Shown piece after piece: positions 24,158 to 35,439 of a stretch of 64,000 nt of DNA. The stretch spans positions 1,526,419 to 1,590,418 of the forward strand of contig WARS01000036.1 of NCBI GenBank assembly GCA_008933995.1. The letters are read 5' to 3'. Position numbers and translations under genes: made by a program. The notes below the pieces were generated by a model. That model ran no database searches. It was not told where the DNA came from and saw only the letters and a list, made by a program, of their open reading frames with translations. This DNA comes from Datnioides undecimradiatus. Its lineage: Eukaryota; Chordata; Actinopteri; Lobotiformes; Datnioididae. Position 1 is the first letter of the stretch; every line of letters begins with the position of its first letter.

Positions 24158-25612
24158 TGTTTCCAGTATTACAAAGGACTGACAGTTACCTACAGCAATA
24201 TGGAGTTAGTTTCTTTTCCCGCCAAAACCTATAAAACAAACGAAACATGTTTCACAAATGCCCTACAATTTACTAACAAATGCAGTATAGTTTGCAGATA
24301 CCAAACAGTAAATCTAAGCAGGTAAGACTCTTTGCGCTATCTTTCTGCTGTCATTGTGCAGAAAATTTTCTCACAAACATTATGAGAATCCATAGTTTAA
24401 TTTTAGCCATGTTATACAACTTGAACAATGATGAAATGACAAAATAAGTATTGCTTGTGGTTGGCTGTGCAGGCTTTTGGATCCCACTATTGTTTTACTA
24501 AACTGTACTGATTACTGATTTACTGTATTTAATGAAGCACAAACAAAACCAAGCAAGCTGGACAACAAGTATTTAAAACAAGTTCCAGCCCTTTTTGAGG
24601 CCTAGTTTTAAAGTCTGCAAAGATGATTTTTCAGCACTTGTGCAAAATGTCACACTCAGCCCTGGATTGGGTCTCAACAAAACACTGTGGACATTGGCAT
24701 TAAGAGTCTGTTAATCATGATGCTTTCTTAGATTGCTCTAGCCAGGTTGAAAGTGGAAGTGATCTGTCTGATGTTCTCCAGTATAGACTGAATATTGATT
24801 TCCTGTCTGATTTGTCTGTTATAAACCTCTAGTCTGGCATAAGCAGTTGCTATGTCCTTTCTGCCATTTTTCAGTTAAGCCCTGTGTTTTAGAGTAGTGA
24901 CTGGGACACCCGTTTGAGGGGGAGTATGATCAGATCACTATCTATTGCTGATAAATTGTCATAGATTATTTTCAAAATGTTTAGTTACAAACTCAGATGC
25001 ATTTATTTTAGTTTAGTGGATGTTAAAGTGTGCTACCTTATTTCATCATCAGCTCTAATGAAGTCATTCTTTCTCTTTTTAATTATGTCTACAATTGTAG
25101 ACAGTTTTGTTTCTGATATGTCTATAAATTTTCTCTGGATGATTTGATTTGTATTTTACAGGCGCAGCAGTCTATTTTCCTTTTCACTCAGTTCCTCCTT
25201 TTGGTAGGCAAGAGCTGTCTCCATGGGCACACTTGAACGTTCTGAATGATGTGGTAACATTTACCCATTATCATTATCCATTTTGCATGAAACCTCAGCA
25301 AAGTGCTTTTCCTTCAGTTTTCCCCTTACATTCTTGTCTTGACATGCCTCCATATTCCTCTTGATGCTGCAAGCTTTTTCTTTTTTCTTGCATTTGCACT
25401 TAAAACTTAAGTATATCATCAGTTTTGAATTGAGTTGTATTCCTTACCATCTGTTAACCATCATGCCAGGCACTACAATTTACTGTTTGCAGGATAAGGA
25501 TGATTCAGGGCTTGACTGTGACCTGAGGACCTGAGAAAATATGATGTCTTTTCCTAATTCAAGTGAGTACTTTCTGCATCAGCTGGAGAGTCTTTCAGGA
25601 CTTCTAAGTGCT

Positions 25613-25618
<6 letters not shown>

Positions 25619-25647
<29 letters not shown>
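25619..25647. repeat. (TG)n microsatellite
   Basis: Pure TG array. Confidence 0.95.
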
Positions 25648-25648
<1 letters not shown>

Positions 25649-27513
25649 GTGACTGGTGATCACCTTTTACCATTTACCTGAACTGAACAAGCAAATTCAC
25701 TTTGACTAAACTCAAACCAGAAAAGCTAGGTTTAAAGCACCTCTAAATGACAGAGGCGTGATATTTTTATTTGTCCTAGTTAAAACAAAATGTCAGAGTA
25801 AATGTATTAGATAAATTACCTTCTTCAACGACACTTTCCACAGACTTAAATTCTTTAGCCCATAAAAATAGCAATTTGCCTCCCTCTTCTGGACCTTACA
25901 GCTCCACACAACTCCCTCCACCAACAGTCCATTTATATTATAACCATTTCTACACTCATAACTTTTTTATTATTATATTACAGTGTCATCATATTGTGTT
26001 TATGTGTTCTTCGGTGTGTTTTGGTATTGCATGTTTTTTTTCAAACCATTTAAAGAAGGTACTTATGACAAAACATTTCATGGTTTATTTGACATGAACA
26101 CTATAGAGAACTCTAAGTTGAATTGAATTTGTTGTAGGTCATTATTATTAGTTGTGCACTTGGTAAACTAAAGCACTAGTGAAAAACAGACAGACAACCG
26201 GTTTCATGTTACCAAGCAGTGGTTGACTTTCGCCTCCAGCAGAGTCAGAGCAGTTCACAGTTAAACTCACTTACGACAGGAAGACTGCAGGACAACAGCT
26301 GTTAGGACTGAATTTGTTCTGACCTAGTCTAGGTATTTTTCTCAGGGACAGAAGAAGATGAGGGAAGAAGTGCTATTCTAACTAGAAACTGAACTGGAAC
26401 ACTACTCTGGTATTTGTTGCTTAAACTGGACTGTCTGCCATCAGCTGTAGCAGAGCCATTCTCAGCCAAGCCAGAAGGGATCTGATCATCTGAAAAAACA
26501 GGTTTTTATCAAATACATATACGCATACATATATATATACTTTGTGCATCCAATAAGAAGTATATATTGTATATTGTATAATATACTTATATACATATTT
26601 GCATGATTATTTTATTGATATAACTGAATGAAATGAGCCAGCTAGATGTAAGAGATTTTTCTTGGAAATACTTGTTCTGTGGCTTGCTGACAAGTGTTAG
26701 TCCATTTAAATATATTTTAATGTTGTAAGTAATGTAATGTTGTTACTATGTAACGTACATAGTAATGTATAATCTCACTAAAATTTTGTTCTAATTCTAA
26801 TCCATCTCATCAGGGTTGAGATATTCAAATGTATTAGTGGAAAATTTGTCCTTTTGGTGGCACTAGATAAAAGTAATACAATCACCAGAGTCATTGAGAT
26901 TCAACTTCTTGTGAAGCTGAATGTTTATACAAAATATAATTTCAATCCATCCAGTGCTGGCTTTTGTTGTGTAGGTGTTTGGCTGCAAAGTATCAGACAA
27001 ATAAAAAAAATCGACGTCAGGATCGTGATAGATTAAAAGTGAAGAGATCGCCAAAGTTTCTAAAGTTTATGTTCCTCATGATATGGCATAACGATTGTGT
27101 GCCTCAGTTTTTTTTAAATTCATCAAATAGTTGTGGAAATAACTACAACAACAGTGCTAATAGTGAACATAGAGATATTAATTAAACTGCAAAAAAGTAT
27201 TGATGGCTTTAAATTAAACTTCAGGGCACATTTAATTATCTTGGATCTCGCAACTGAAAAAAGAATAAATAGTTAAATGAAGTTTATTTATATATCCCAG
27301 TTATGGAGCAAAATGTCAAAAAAAAAAGTAGATATAAAATGAAGAAGCTGAATAGGAATCAATTTTAGTTTGTCAGTTTAATTTCAGGAGCCACAATCAG
27401 TGTCCCATGAGAACTCCCAGGAGGACCTGATCAAACTATGAATATTATCTAATTACCTTTTTCAATCGTTTTTTTATATTCAGTGCATTAATTCATTCCT
27501 TTCAGTGCTAGTC

Positions 27514-27736
27514 ATGCAGTCCCTGACTGAGGAGATACAGAGTTTCTCGCGGACACGACTGAGGAAGCAATGTACCCGTGTGACATCACTGAGTGGTCGT
27601 CGGATTATTGAGACCTGGAAGGGTTCTACAATCACTGTGGTTGAAGACGCTACTCCACCAGAGAGGATGGTAGGATATGTCCCTGATACTTCCTGGGACC
27701 TGCAGGTTGGCACTGTCATGCCATACCTACTGCTGG
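27514..27736 (+). CDS. dusp19: dusp19 coding exon 1
   Basis: Codes residues 1-74 plus one base: [11 protein letters not shown], the basic [17 protein letters not shown] block and [16 protein letters not shown]. Donor CTGCTGG|GTGAGT. Nine bases upstream of the ATG lies a strong pyrimidine-rich acceptor (ends 27504), so the 5' UTR is probably split. Confidence 0.95.
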
Positions 27737-30522
27737 GTGAGTTAATGTCATGCACAATTAGTTTTACAACAAGGTCCAGTTGTAAATTATAATAATGTCA
27801 AAAAAGTGGAAGATATAATCAAGTTTAGATGAAGGAGTGAAAAGAAAGACAGCATACTGTTTGTTTGTTTTTTCCAACATTGGAGATAAATGTAGATGTC
27901 TAAATAAATATATATAAATATTTTTGCTGTCTAAATTTTGTAGACAATAACCCTTGACTGGTTCTGCATGATCTGCTGGACAGAGTTCTTGGGAAGGGGG
28001 ATTAATAAATGAAATTCTTCAGAGTAGATGGTAACATGAGCACAGACATAGGGGAGGACAAGGGTAGACATGAACCATCAGGGCTCACACTTGCATGACT
28101 TAAATGACCTTGTGACCTGCAGTAGACACTGTGTATGCACACAGCAGGTATCTTCTTTTTAAGTTTTTAACTTTTTGATATGGCATTATGGATGTCTTTT
28201 GCCAAAACAGTTCAGACAAATCTGGAACTACCTTACCAGCTAACAAGTGTGTGTGCTTGTGTGTGTAGGTTCTCAAGATGCAGCACATGATTTTGACACT
28301 CTGAGAAAAAACAAGGTGAGTTTTTGACCCTACTGAAGCAAAAACCTAATAATAGAGCAGCCCTTTTGATTTCTGCAGAGCACTAGAAGGTACACAGACG
28401 CATTGATTTTATTTACAAGAACTAATGTACTGTTGCTACAGGTAAATTTTAGCTCTTAAGTTCTTTAAATCCAGATTTAAACAGCCAAACAGATAAAGGA
28501 CATGACAAATAAAACAGTGTACATCTATATATGTTTGTATGTATTTAGATACAGTATTTTAACAAAGACCTGATAATTGATAGTTAAAATATATATATTT
28601 CTAAATTAATCCTCTTTTATTTTCTTCTTTCTTATTGAACACAAATCAGCTGCATTGTTTTGGAGAGAATCATTTAAACTAGAAGACTTCACCCAAATTA
28701 TTGTTATTTATAGTACAAATGTCAAAAATACAAGTAAAAAACAGGGCTCGTGGTACAGCTAGCTAGCTAACTTACTGTCTCCATAGCAACATTTTACTAC
28801 TTTTTTTACATTAACCAAAGCATTATGGAAATCCTGGGTGCAAAAATGAATGTATTTTTTTTTTTTTTTTTTTTTTTTACAAATGCAAAAAGGACAACAA
28901 AAAAATTGACAAAATCAATTTCAGAGTTAGATTAGTTTGTTAGATTAGTTCAGTTTTAGAGTTAGATTAGTTTGTTAGATTAGTTCAGTTTTAGAGTTAG
29001 ATTAGTTTGTTAGATTAGTTTGCTCATATCTATCCTTGAACTTGTATATTACCAATGACATAATAATTAATAGCATTTCTAAACTATGACTTGTTTTAAA
29101 AAATAAAAATGTAGCTGAGCTACGTATGTACACACTAAGCCATTTAAATTTGAGAGTGAATTTTTTCCTGTCTTACTTGACCTCCATCTAGAATAACATT
29201 TTTAAATTTCAAAAGAGCTTTTCTCTTCCAAAAATTAAGCCTTCATAAATTGAACTCCAGAGTATATCAATATTAACAACAGCTCAGAGTGGTTAAGCAG
29301 AGCTTCATGATGTAAGATGTCTTGTAGGGGTAAGAGTGCCAGTAAAGAACATCTTCAGTTGCCTCTAAGGTCCTCTTTGATCATTCATTTTGAATGTCAA
29401 TGTATCTAAATGCACAGCAGAGCCATTGTCATTAACTTGCATTTACAATGATTTTCTCAGACAAACACACTACAGTGACTTGATATCAATAACAGTTAAG
29501 AAATTACTCTTTATAGGTTGAGATTAAATAACTATTTTAATTACCCGACGACAACAACAGAAAAATATATAAAACAGAAGTACTTCATTTACATTCCTCT
29601 ATCTAATTCTGATTTTATGGCTGAACTTTAACTCTGGGATTATCAACATAAATTCCTCCTCTTCTTCCTTAGGTGTCTCACATCCTGAATGTGGCCTTTG
29701 GGGTGGAGAATGTTTTTCCTGACCTATTCATTTATAAGACTGTCAGCATTCTGGATCATCCCAACACTGATGTGCTGTTTCACATCCAGGACTGTTGTGA
29801 CTTCATCCAGCAGGCTCGCAGTGAGGTGATACATAGCTAACGCTGACATAGATGAATATGAATCAATTTTTTATTTGTCAATGATGCAATTAATCCTAAA
29901 ATCAGAAATTATAAAATTAAAGAGTCTAGAAAATGTCTGTCAAAATGTTGCAAAAGAAAGTGAAGTCATTCTTTAAACTGCTCATTCAGCATGAGAGATG
30001 GTCCCAAAGCCCAAAGCAGGATTTACACCAAAATATAGACAGAAAAAAACAGAAAGGATTAGCGTGTTAAGGGCTTGTCATGATTTTTTAAACTATTAGT
30101 CACTTATCGAAACTTTTAGCAGTCATCTAGTTGAGAAATTGTATCAGTTCTGTGTCAAATAAGAGGAGACAGGCATTTTGAGAATATTATGAATAAATAA
30201 ATAAATAAATAAATAAACGAAGGAAAGAAGGAAGGAAGGATGAGCCACTTTAGCACAGGTAAAACCAAATGACTGGATCAAGTCCAGCAACAAGAAACAA
30301 TCGCCATAGGATTATGGGAATGAGATAGATGTAAGGTTCTTAAAATGAAGGAAGGGTTGACATACGACACATGTTTCAACATCTTCTCTGCTCTCCTCTC
30401 TTCTTCTCTGTTGAATAATAGATTTTAACTTTTGTTCATGTATAATTAAATTGCTTACAGATCAGATATCAGTGTCATACAACCTTTTAGTAGCGAAGCC
30501 TGCAGCTCACCTTAACATGATA

Positions 30523-30557
<35 letters not shown>

Positions 30558-31980
30558 CAGACTGTCATTAGTGGTGTAAGATTACAGGAAGTGTGTTTGT
30601 CCATTATGATCTCTCTCTCTCTCTCTCTCTGTGGTAACTCCAGCCCTGATAATCAAAGTGATGCTTTTAGTTTGTAATGCAGGGTCAGATTACACAGCAA
30701 TCCATCTGGATAGTAATGACCCTCAGAGTTCATGACTGCAGTACAGATACATAAACACAACCCCATATTTCAGCATTATAGTATTCAGCATTTTGACTCC
30801 CATGTTTGTAAAAAGCAACAATAACAACTACAAAACCCCCTGCTAACATCTAGCTTTTGTCGTGACTACTGGAGTCATTTGACATGAGCGTGAATACCAG
30901 CTGCAGCCTTACAAAAGCTTTCAGATGCTTGCTAAACCCCTTGATGATTATGTATGTAAAAGAAATTGTATATATAAAAGCACCAATGACCAACAACATG
31001 ACATAAATGTCTACATAAAAGTCAAGTTAAAAAAACAGTGCAAAGAAATAATTATTGAATGGCTATACAAGGATTAGATGATTATGTTCAAGTATATTCT
31101 ATACATGCATACATGACTATATTAATTGTATAAAACATGTTTTAAACAAAGTATTTAAAAAAATAATATATACTGAAGGTAAAATAATGTTTTTCTGTCA
31201 GAGGATTAATCACACTGTGTGACTCGTTACTGGAATGATGATATATGGGGAGGACACTGTTCTTGTTTTAAGAAGATAGAACAAGGTGTTTTCAGTTGTC
31301 TGACTGCTTTCTGAATAAGGACAACTAAAAGACCTGAATGGAGGGCAAGGCGCCACCAGTAATTTTCTCTGCTGTCCTGACTATCTGTTCTGGTGCTGTG
31401 CCATCCTGTTTGGTAGTCAATTCAAACCTGGCAATAACCCAATAACCCAAGACCCACGGTACACAACCTGCTCATCACCAAACAGGACACACAGTTTGTG
31501 TCTAGCTGCTGCAGAAAGTGAAACATTTTGTAGCTTATTAGCTAGATAAATTTTAGAAACCAAAAAACAGACCTCAAAGAGTGAATACTGAGCTTGAAAT
31601 CAGTTGGACAAAATACGACACCACTGACTGCTATTAAATGACACATTTGTCAAAGAAACTCAATGAGGAGATATGGTGGGATTTTGTGCTCTTCATCTTC
31701 TTGTGGACTTTTTCTGCAGGTGGCTGATATAAAATAATGTGTGTTAATATGCTTGTTTACTTTTGTATCTCCCCAGAAAGGTGTAGTGCTAGTTCACTGC
31801 AATGCCGGCGTGTCACGGGCACCAGCAGTGGTCATCGGCTACCTGATGTCATGTGATGGCCAGTCTTTTGATGCCGCCTTCTCATTAGTTAAATCAGCTC
31901 GGCCTGCCTCATCCCCCAACTCTGGCTTTCTGGAACAACTAAGGAACTACGAAACGACAATGAATGGATCCAAACACTAG
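27514..31980 (+). CDS. dusp19: dusp19: dual-specificity phosphatase 19, complete coding region
   Basis: Small dual-specificity protein phosphatase, in mammals also called SKRP1, linked to the JNK/MKK7 pathway. Four coding exons (27514-27736, 28269-28315, 29673-29825, 31777-31980) join in phase to 208 codons plus stop, against 217 in human. The N-terminus reads [20 protein letters not shown] then [17 protein letters not shown], very close to human. The DSP fold includes [31 protein letters not shown] and SILD (D118, probable general acid). The signature [18 protein letters not shown] has C149 and R155. The ATG at 27514 is preferred because it matches the human start; a TTCCTTTCAG acceptor just upstream suggests a non-coding first exon. 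The catalytic residues look intact. Very secure call. Confidence 0.97.
27737..28268 (+). other. dusp19 intron 1
   Basis: GTGAGT donor to a GTGTGTGTAG acceptor. No other feature recognised. Confidence 0.9.
28269..28315 (+). CDS. dusp19: dusp19 coding exon 2
   Basis: 47 bp reading [15 protein letters not shown] after the split Gly codon, matching human SQDAAHDLDTLKKNK. Donor AACAAG|GTGAGT. Confidence 0.96.
28316..29672 (+). other. dusp19 intron 2
   Basis: Contains a poly-T run (about 28856-28878) and a short 35-bp minisatellite (28923-29025). Ends at a CTTCTTCCTTAG acceptor. Confidence 0.9.
28923..29025. repeat. 35-bp minisatellite, about three copies
   Basis: Unit begins AGAGTTAGATTAGTTTGTTA and ends GATTAGTTCAGTTTT; two full copies and most of a third are almost identical. 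The unit is itself built from GTTAGATTAGTT sub-repeats. Confidence 0.92.
29673..29825 (+). CDS. dusp19: dusp19 coding exon 3
   Basis: 153 bp reading [20 protein letters not shown], then [20 protein letters not shown] and [11 protein letters not shown]. Includes the general-acid Asp loop (SILD). Donor AGTGAG|GTGATA is less than consensus. Confidence 0.95.
29826..31776 (+). other. dusp19 intron 3
   Basis: Holds an AAAT/GGAA short array (about 30186-30240), a (CA)n array at 30524-30556 and a (CT)n run at 30611-30631. No other gene or element recognised. Confidence 0.85.
31777..31980 (+). CDS. dusp19: dusp19 coding exon 4 with the catalytic P-loop
   Basis: Acceptor ATCTCCCCAG, then [40 protein letters not shown] and [17 protein letters not shown] ending at a TAG stop. 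Cys149 and Arg155 of HCxxGxxR are present, as is the AFSLVK(S/N)ARP segment of this family. Confidence 0.97.
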   Translation, partial: KGVVLVHCNAGVSRAPAVVIGYLMSCDGQSFDAAFSLVKSARPASSPNSGFLEQLRNYETTMNGSKH

Positions 31981-32539
31981 AAAAGGGACAGGAGATGTTT
32001 ACGTTTAGAAAGTTCACAAACAATTAAGTTTAATTTTTAGGAGAATTCATTTGCAGAACTGAGTAGTACAATTTCATTTTTTGCGTAATTGCGTAATTTT
32101 TACAGTGTAGGATCTATTTTTAATCTGAGAAGAAAGTGTCTGGGTCTGCTGGAAATCAGAATATTCTATATGAAAATGTTAGGTTGATATGACTTACTAG
32201 GTCTGTAAAATAGTCTTGACAAAATACAACATACTTATGTAAAAAAGAGTCTGTTAAAAGCTTATCCAAAGTTTAGAGAATATATTTTTCCCTTTGCTCT
32301 AGTAGTATTATATTTATATTTATTGTGAGACAAAATTACTTTTTACTTTTTAATTTCTTTGCCTGAATGTTTATTATTGATGATGTCCTCTTAGTGTTTT
32401 GGTGCTGTTGTTCTCTTAGTCATCTTTGTGTTCTATTAAATGAATTGATCTTTGTGGGGGGAAATCCATCCTCACTATTGTTGAGCATTGGGCAGCCAAA
32501 ACTCCAGAATTCTTCTTCTTCTTCTAAACATAAAAATTA

Positions 32540-32545
32540 AATAAA
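32540..32545 (+). terminator. candidate polyadenylation signal for dusp19
   Basis: AATAAA about 560 bp after the dusp19 stop, in AT-rich 3' flank. Position alone supports it; a GT-rich downstream element is not obvious. Confidence 0.4.
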
Positions 32546-33402
32546 AATGTAAAGGACAGAAGCAAAACTGCTGCTGTTTTCAACTCATTTCTACCTTGAG
32601 AATGTTACCATCTTTAAGGTAAGTCTAAAATCCAATCCAAACTGTTTTATTACTAATCAAAAAGAAAAAAAATTCTAAGCATAAAAAAATCTCTGTATTT
32701 GTAAGCCTTTTTTGAAGAAATTATTGTCTTTAGTAGGGACCTGGCTAGTCGACCTGCTATGACAAATTAAACCTTAAATGCCCCAAACCTGCATTCTTTC
32801 TAATGGCCAGTAGAGGACTACGTCACTCTTGGTAAAAAAAGATCTGCTTAGTAGCAGTACGTATACAGAAGTCTATGACAAAATAACTTCTTACTTGATT
32901 TATTACCTCGGTAAACACTACCCTGATGTGGCACTGGTCTCAGTCACTACTTGAAAGTCTTCTTCAATATAGCATGTTGTTGAATTAGTAACTTAAAGTC
33001 CAATTTAGACTAATGTAGAAATTAAGATGATTGTGTTTTAGGGTGTGGCCACTTTGTGATAGACTGTTTTTTTATTGTTAATTTCTTTTGGCAATTGGTC
33101 ATGTTTTTGGAAAAGTCTTTTTATTCTAGTAAGAGAGTGAAGACCTGCATTACTGGCACTGTCTAGAGATGTCCTGAGGGCATAAACTGGATTTATATCT
33201 CTGAATTAGGGTTATTAGGGGTTAAGACATTTTTTTTACCCCATCTACAAGTGTAGCTGTTCAGAATCGCAGCAACATTTGCTTTCAGATGTGTTCAGAC
33301 AGCATGTTGTATGACAAACAAGATCTTTTAGAGCATAAACTGACCATTGTACAGCAAACATTATCTGAGAAAGCTTTTGCCAAATACATTGGATAATATC
33401 TT

Positions 33403-33512
33403 AATAATAATAATAATAATAACAATAATAATAATTATTATTATTATTATTGTTATTATTACTGTTATTATTATTATTATTGTTGTTGTTGTTCTTGTTG
33501 TTGTTATTGTTA
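33403..33512. repeat. (AAT)n/(ATT)n/(GTT)n array
   Basis: Triplet runs that switch from AAT to ATT around 33436, then to GTT, making the array partly self-complementary. Confidence 0.9.
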
Positions 33513-33769
33513 TAATACATTACATTTGTATACCGCTAACCCTTTACAAAGAACATAGCAAAAAGAAAGAAGTAATATGAGGGTTAGGATGTGTAAGTGG
33601 AATGAGATTAGGGGAGTTGATTTCAAGGGAAGGCAAGTTTGAAGAGATGTGTTTTGAGACCTTGTTTAAAGGTAGCGAGAGAGGTTGCTTGTCTGTTGTG
33701 GTTAAGGAGGTAATTTCAGAGAGAGCGAGAAGCAGCCGAGCAGGCTCTCTACTGTTAGAACAAAGAGCT

Positions 33770-33806
33770 TTGTAAATATGCAAACTATGAGTTTGCATAT
33801 TTACAA
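33770..33806. repeat. perfect palindrome, 17-bp arms and 3-nt loop
   Basis: TTGTAAATATGCAAACT followed by ATG and the exact reverse complement. It sits right after a dispersed-repeat-like stretch, so it may mark a fold-back or a template-switch event. Confidence 0.95.
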
Positions 33807-34441
33807 TCCTTTCAAGGATCAGCTTGAAATATTAAAGTCATCACACTGCATCTTCAATAAATTCACAGTTAGCTTAATTAGTATGCTAGCTAAATTTTGT
33901 AAAATTCTTTCAAAAGTTGTCATTTTAGTTAGTAGTCGATTAGTCCCAGGCCAAAAATATGTATGATTGATCTCATGTCATTATCATTGTAAACTACAGA
34001 TGTTCTCTGCTGGAATGATAAAATTGATGGCCATAGTAAGAGTGGACCTACCTAAGGGCTTACATAATAGTCATTTCAGGTAAGGAGGGGAAAAAAAATT
34101 CTCTCTGAATCGTGGTTTCTATAAACTTTTGACTGGTTTACAATTTTGATGTCACACTATGAGCAAAAACCTAATAACACAAATAATGACCTTCACTCTT
34201 CTCTTGCTGCATCCTCTTGCAAGAGGGAAAAGACCTTTATACACACATGAGTTTGAGAGAGAGAGAAGGGGAGAGAGAGAGTGCCAGCAACACTCAGAGA
34301 GACTGAGTGCTGTGCTGAGCAGCACATGGATGACAGCAGAAAGACGATGTCTCTCCAGCATGTAAAAACACACAAAGATACAGAATCCTCTGTCTGTATG
34401 GAGTTTCTTTTCTCTTCCTTCACCTGTGGTTTCTGCTAACA

Positions 34442-34529
34442 ATGGGCTCCTTCTGTTCGGCTCTGGGAGGGCAGATAGCAGTGGTGACGGTGACGCCACG
34501 TGAAGATTTGCCAGTTCAGCAAGTGACAG
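34442..34529 (+). CDS. possible first coding exon of pde1a (MGSFCSALGG...)
   Basis: An ATG with strong Kozak context (A at -3, G at +4) opens 29 codons, MGSFCSALGGQIAVVTVTPR then EDLPVQQVT, ending in phase 1 at ACAG|GTCAGA. The next acceptor on this strand that belongs to a gene (46205, before CTGAGATG) would continue it exactly in frame into the Glu/Gln-rich pde1a exon. The start fits an N-myristoylation pattern (Gly2, Ser6) with a nearby Cys. The phase match has a one-in-three chance of being accidental, and I do not recognise the peptide, so this is a hypothesis. A separate gene or no gene remains possible. Confidence 0.3.
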
Positions 34530-35439
34530 GTCAGACGTGATTTTTTTTCCCTCTAGTTCGATGTTGTGTTGATTGCAGTTTGTCTGTATTCTAAGTCTGT
34601 TGGACACCTATCATGGTCCAGTATGCAACATACAGGAGTGTGATGTGAAATCTTAAAGCCTCCCTTTCTACATATGCTGAAAACATATGTACAAAAATAT
34701 GGTTAATATTTGCATATTTATGATTTAATTTTCAATTAAAATAAATAGATGCAATTTGAACATTTTTAAACTAGCTCAGAATTTTATATAAAAAACAACA
34801 ACAACAACAACAACAACATAATTAACAGCAATAATTCAAAGAAGCTGATTTATTCATTATATGTCCTGAAATAAGTCTGGAGGGACATTTAAAAATTTAA
34901 TTCAAACAAAATATGCACAGTATGTATTTGTAGTGTTTGCATAGCCTCTGTGAGTTTAAGGTCTAAAAATAAATAGTATGTCCCCCAGCTCCCCTATGTT
35001 GTTCTACTTGTTGCTTCAAAAGCCTTTTGACAAACAAAGACCTGATTGTATTACCAAACACATACGCACTCATACACATGCACAAACATACACACGCTCC
35101 TCCAACCGCCCACGTGGTCCTTAATTAACTCTTCAGTATTGGTGATGATTATGAAGAACCAATTAACAGTCAATTAGCCATCTGACCAATCAGACAATAG
35201 TTGCTGCTACTGTTGCCATGAGGTGCTGTGTTAGACAACATGAACATACATGACATGACACACAAACACAAATTTACAACTCACATTAATCCCCTATGCT
35301 AATCCAACTTTTTGCCTCATAAGTGTGAGGACAACGGTTCACTGTTACTGTGAAACCATTTAGTTGGAAAGTTGTAAAAGGTGTGGTGGTTATGTTGCGG
35401 GACACAGCCGTTTGGTTGTGTCTCAATTATCTGACAGCA

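Larger units (their letters stand above)
20342..27513. other. frzb-dusp19 intergenic region (divergent promoters)
   Basis: frzb is read leftward and dusp19 rightward from this 7-kb gap, so it should hold both promoters. It starts with a C/T-rich tract (about 20.56-20.68 kb, including a poly-C run), then a LINE fossil (21.07-22.44 kb), trinucleotide and CA arrays, and AT-rich sequence with no gene (24.2-27.4 kb). No host exon was recognised. In human the large NCKAP1 gene lies between these two genes; none of it is seen here. Confidence 0.7.
31981..34441. other. dusp19 3' UTR and downstream flank
   Basis: The first 560 bp or so is probably dusp19 3' UTR. Beyond it are AAT/ATT triplet arrays (33403-33510), a dispersed-repeat-like tail (TACATTTGTATACCGCTAAC onward), a 17-bp-arm palindrome (33770-33806) and a GA-rich stretch near 34255-34285. 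No further gene recognised. Confidence 0.7.

Noticed and set aside
34152-34607. 151-codon open frame on the minus strand opposite the candidate pde1a start exon
   Set aside because: No recognisable domain, and low-complexity Ser/Leu stretches. The plus-strand reading has better start and splice context.
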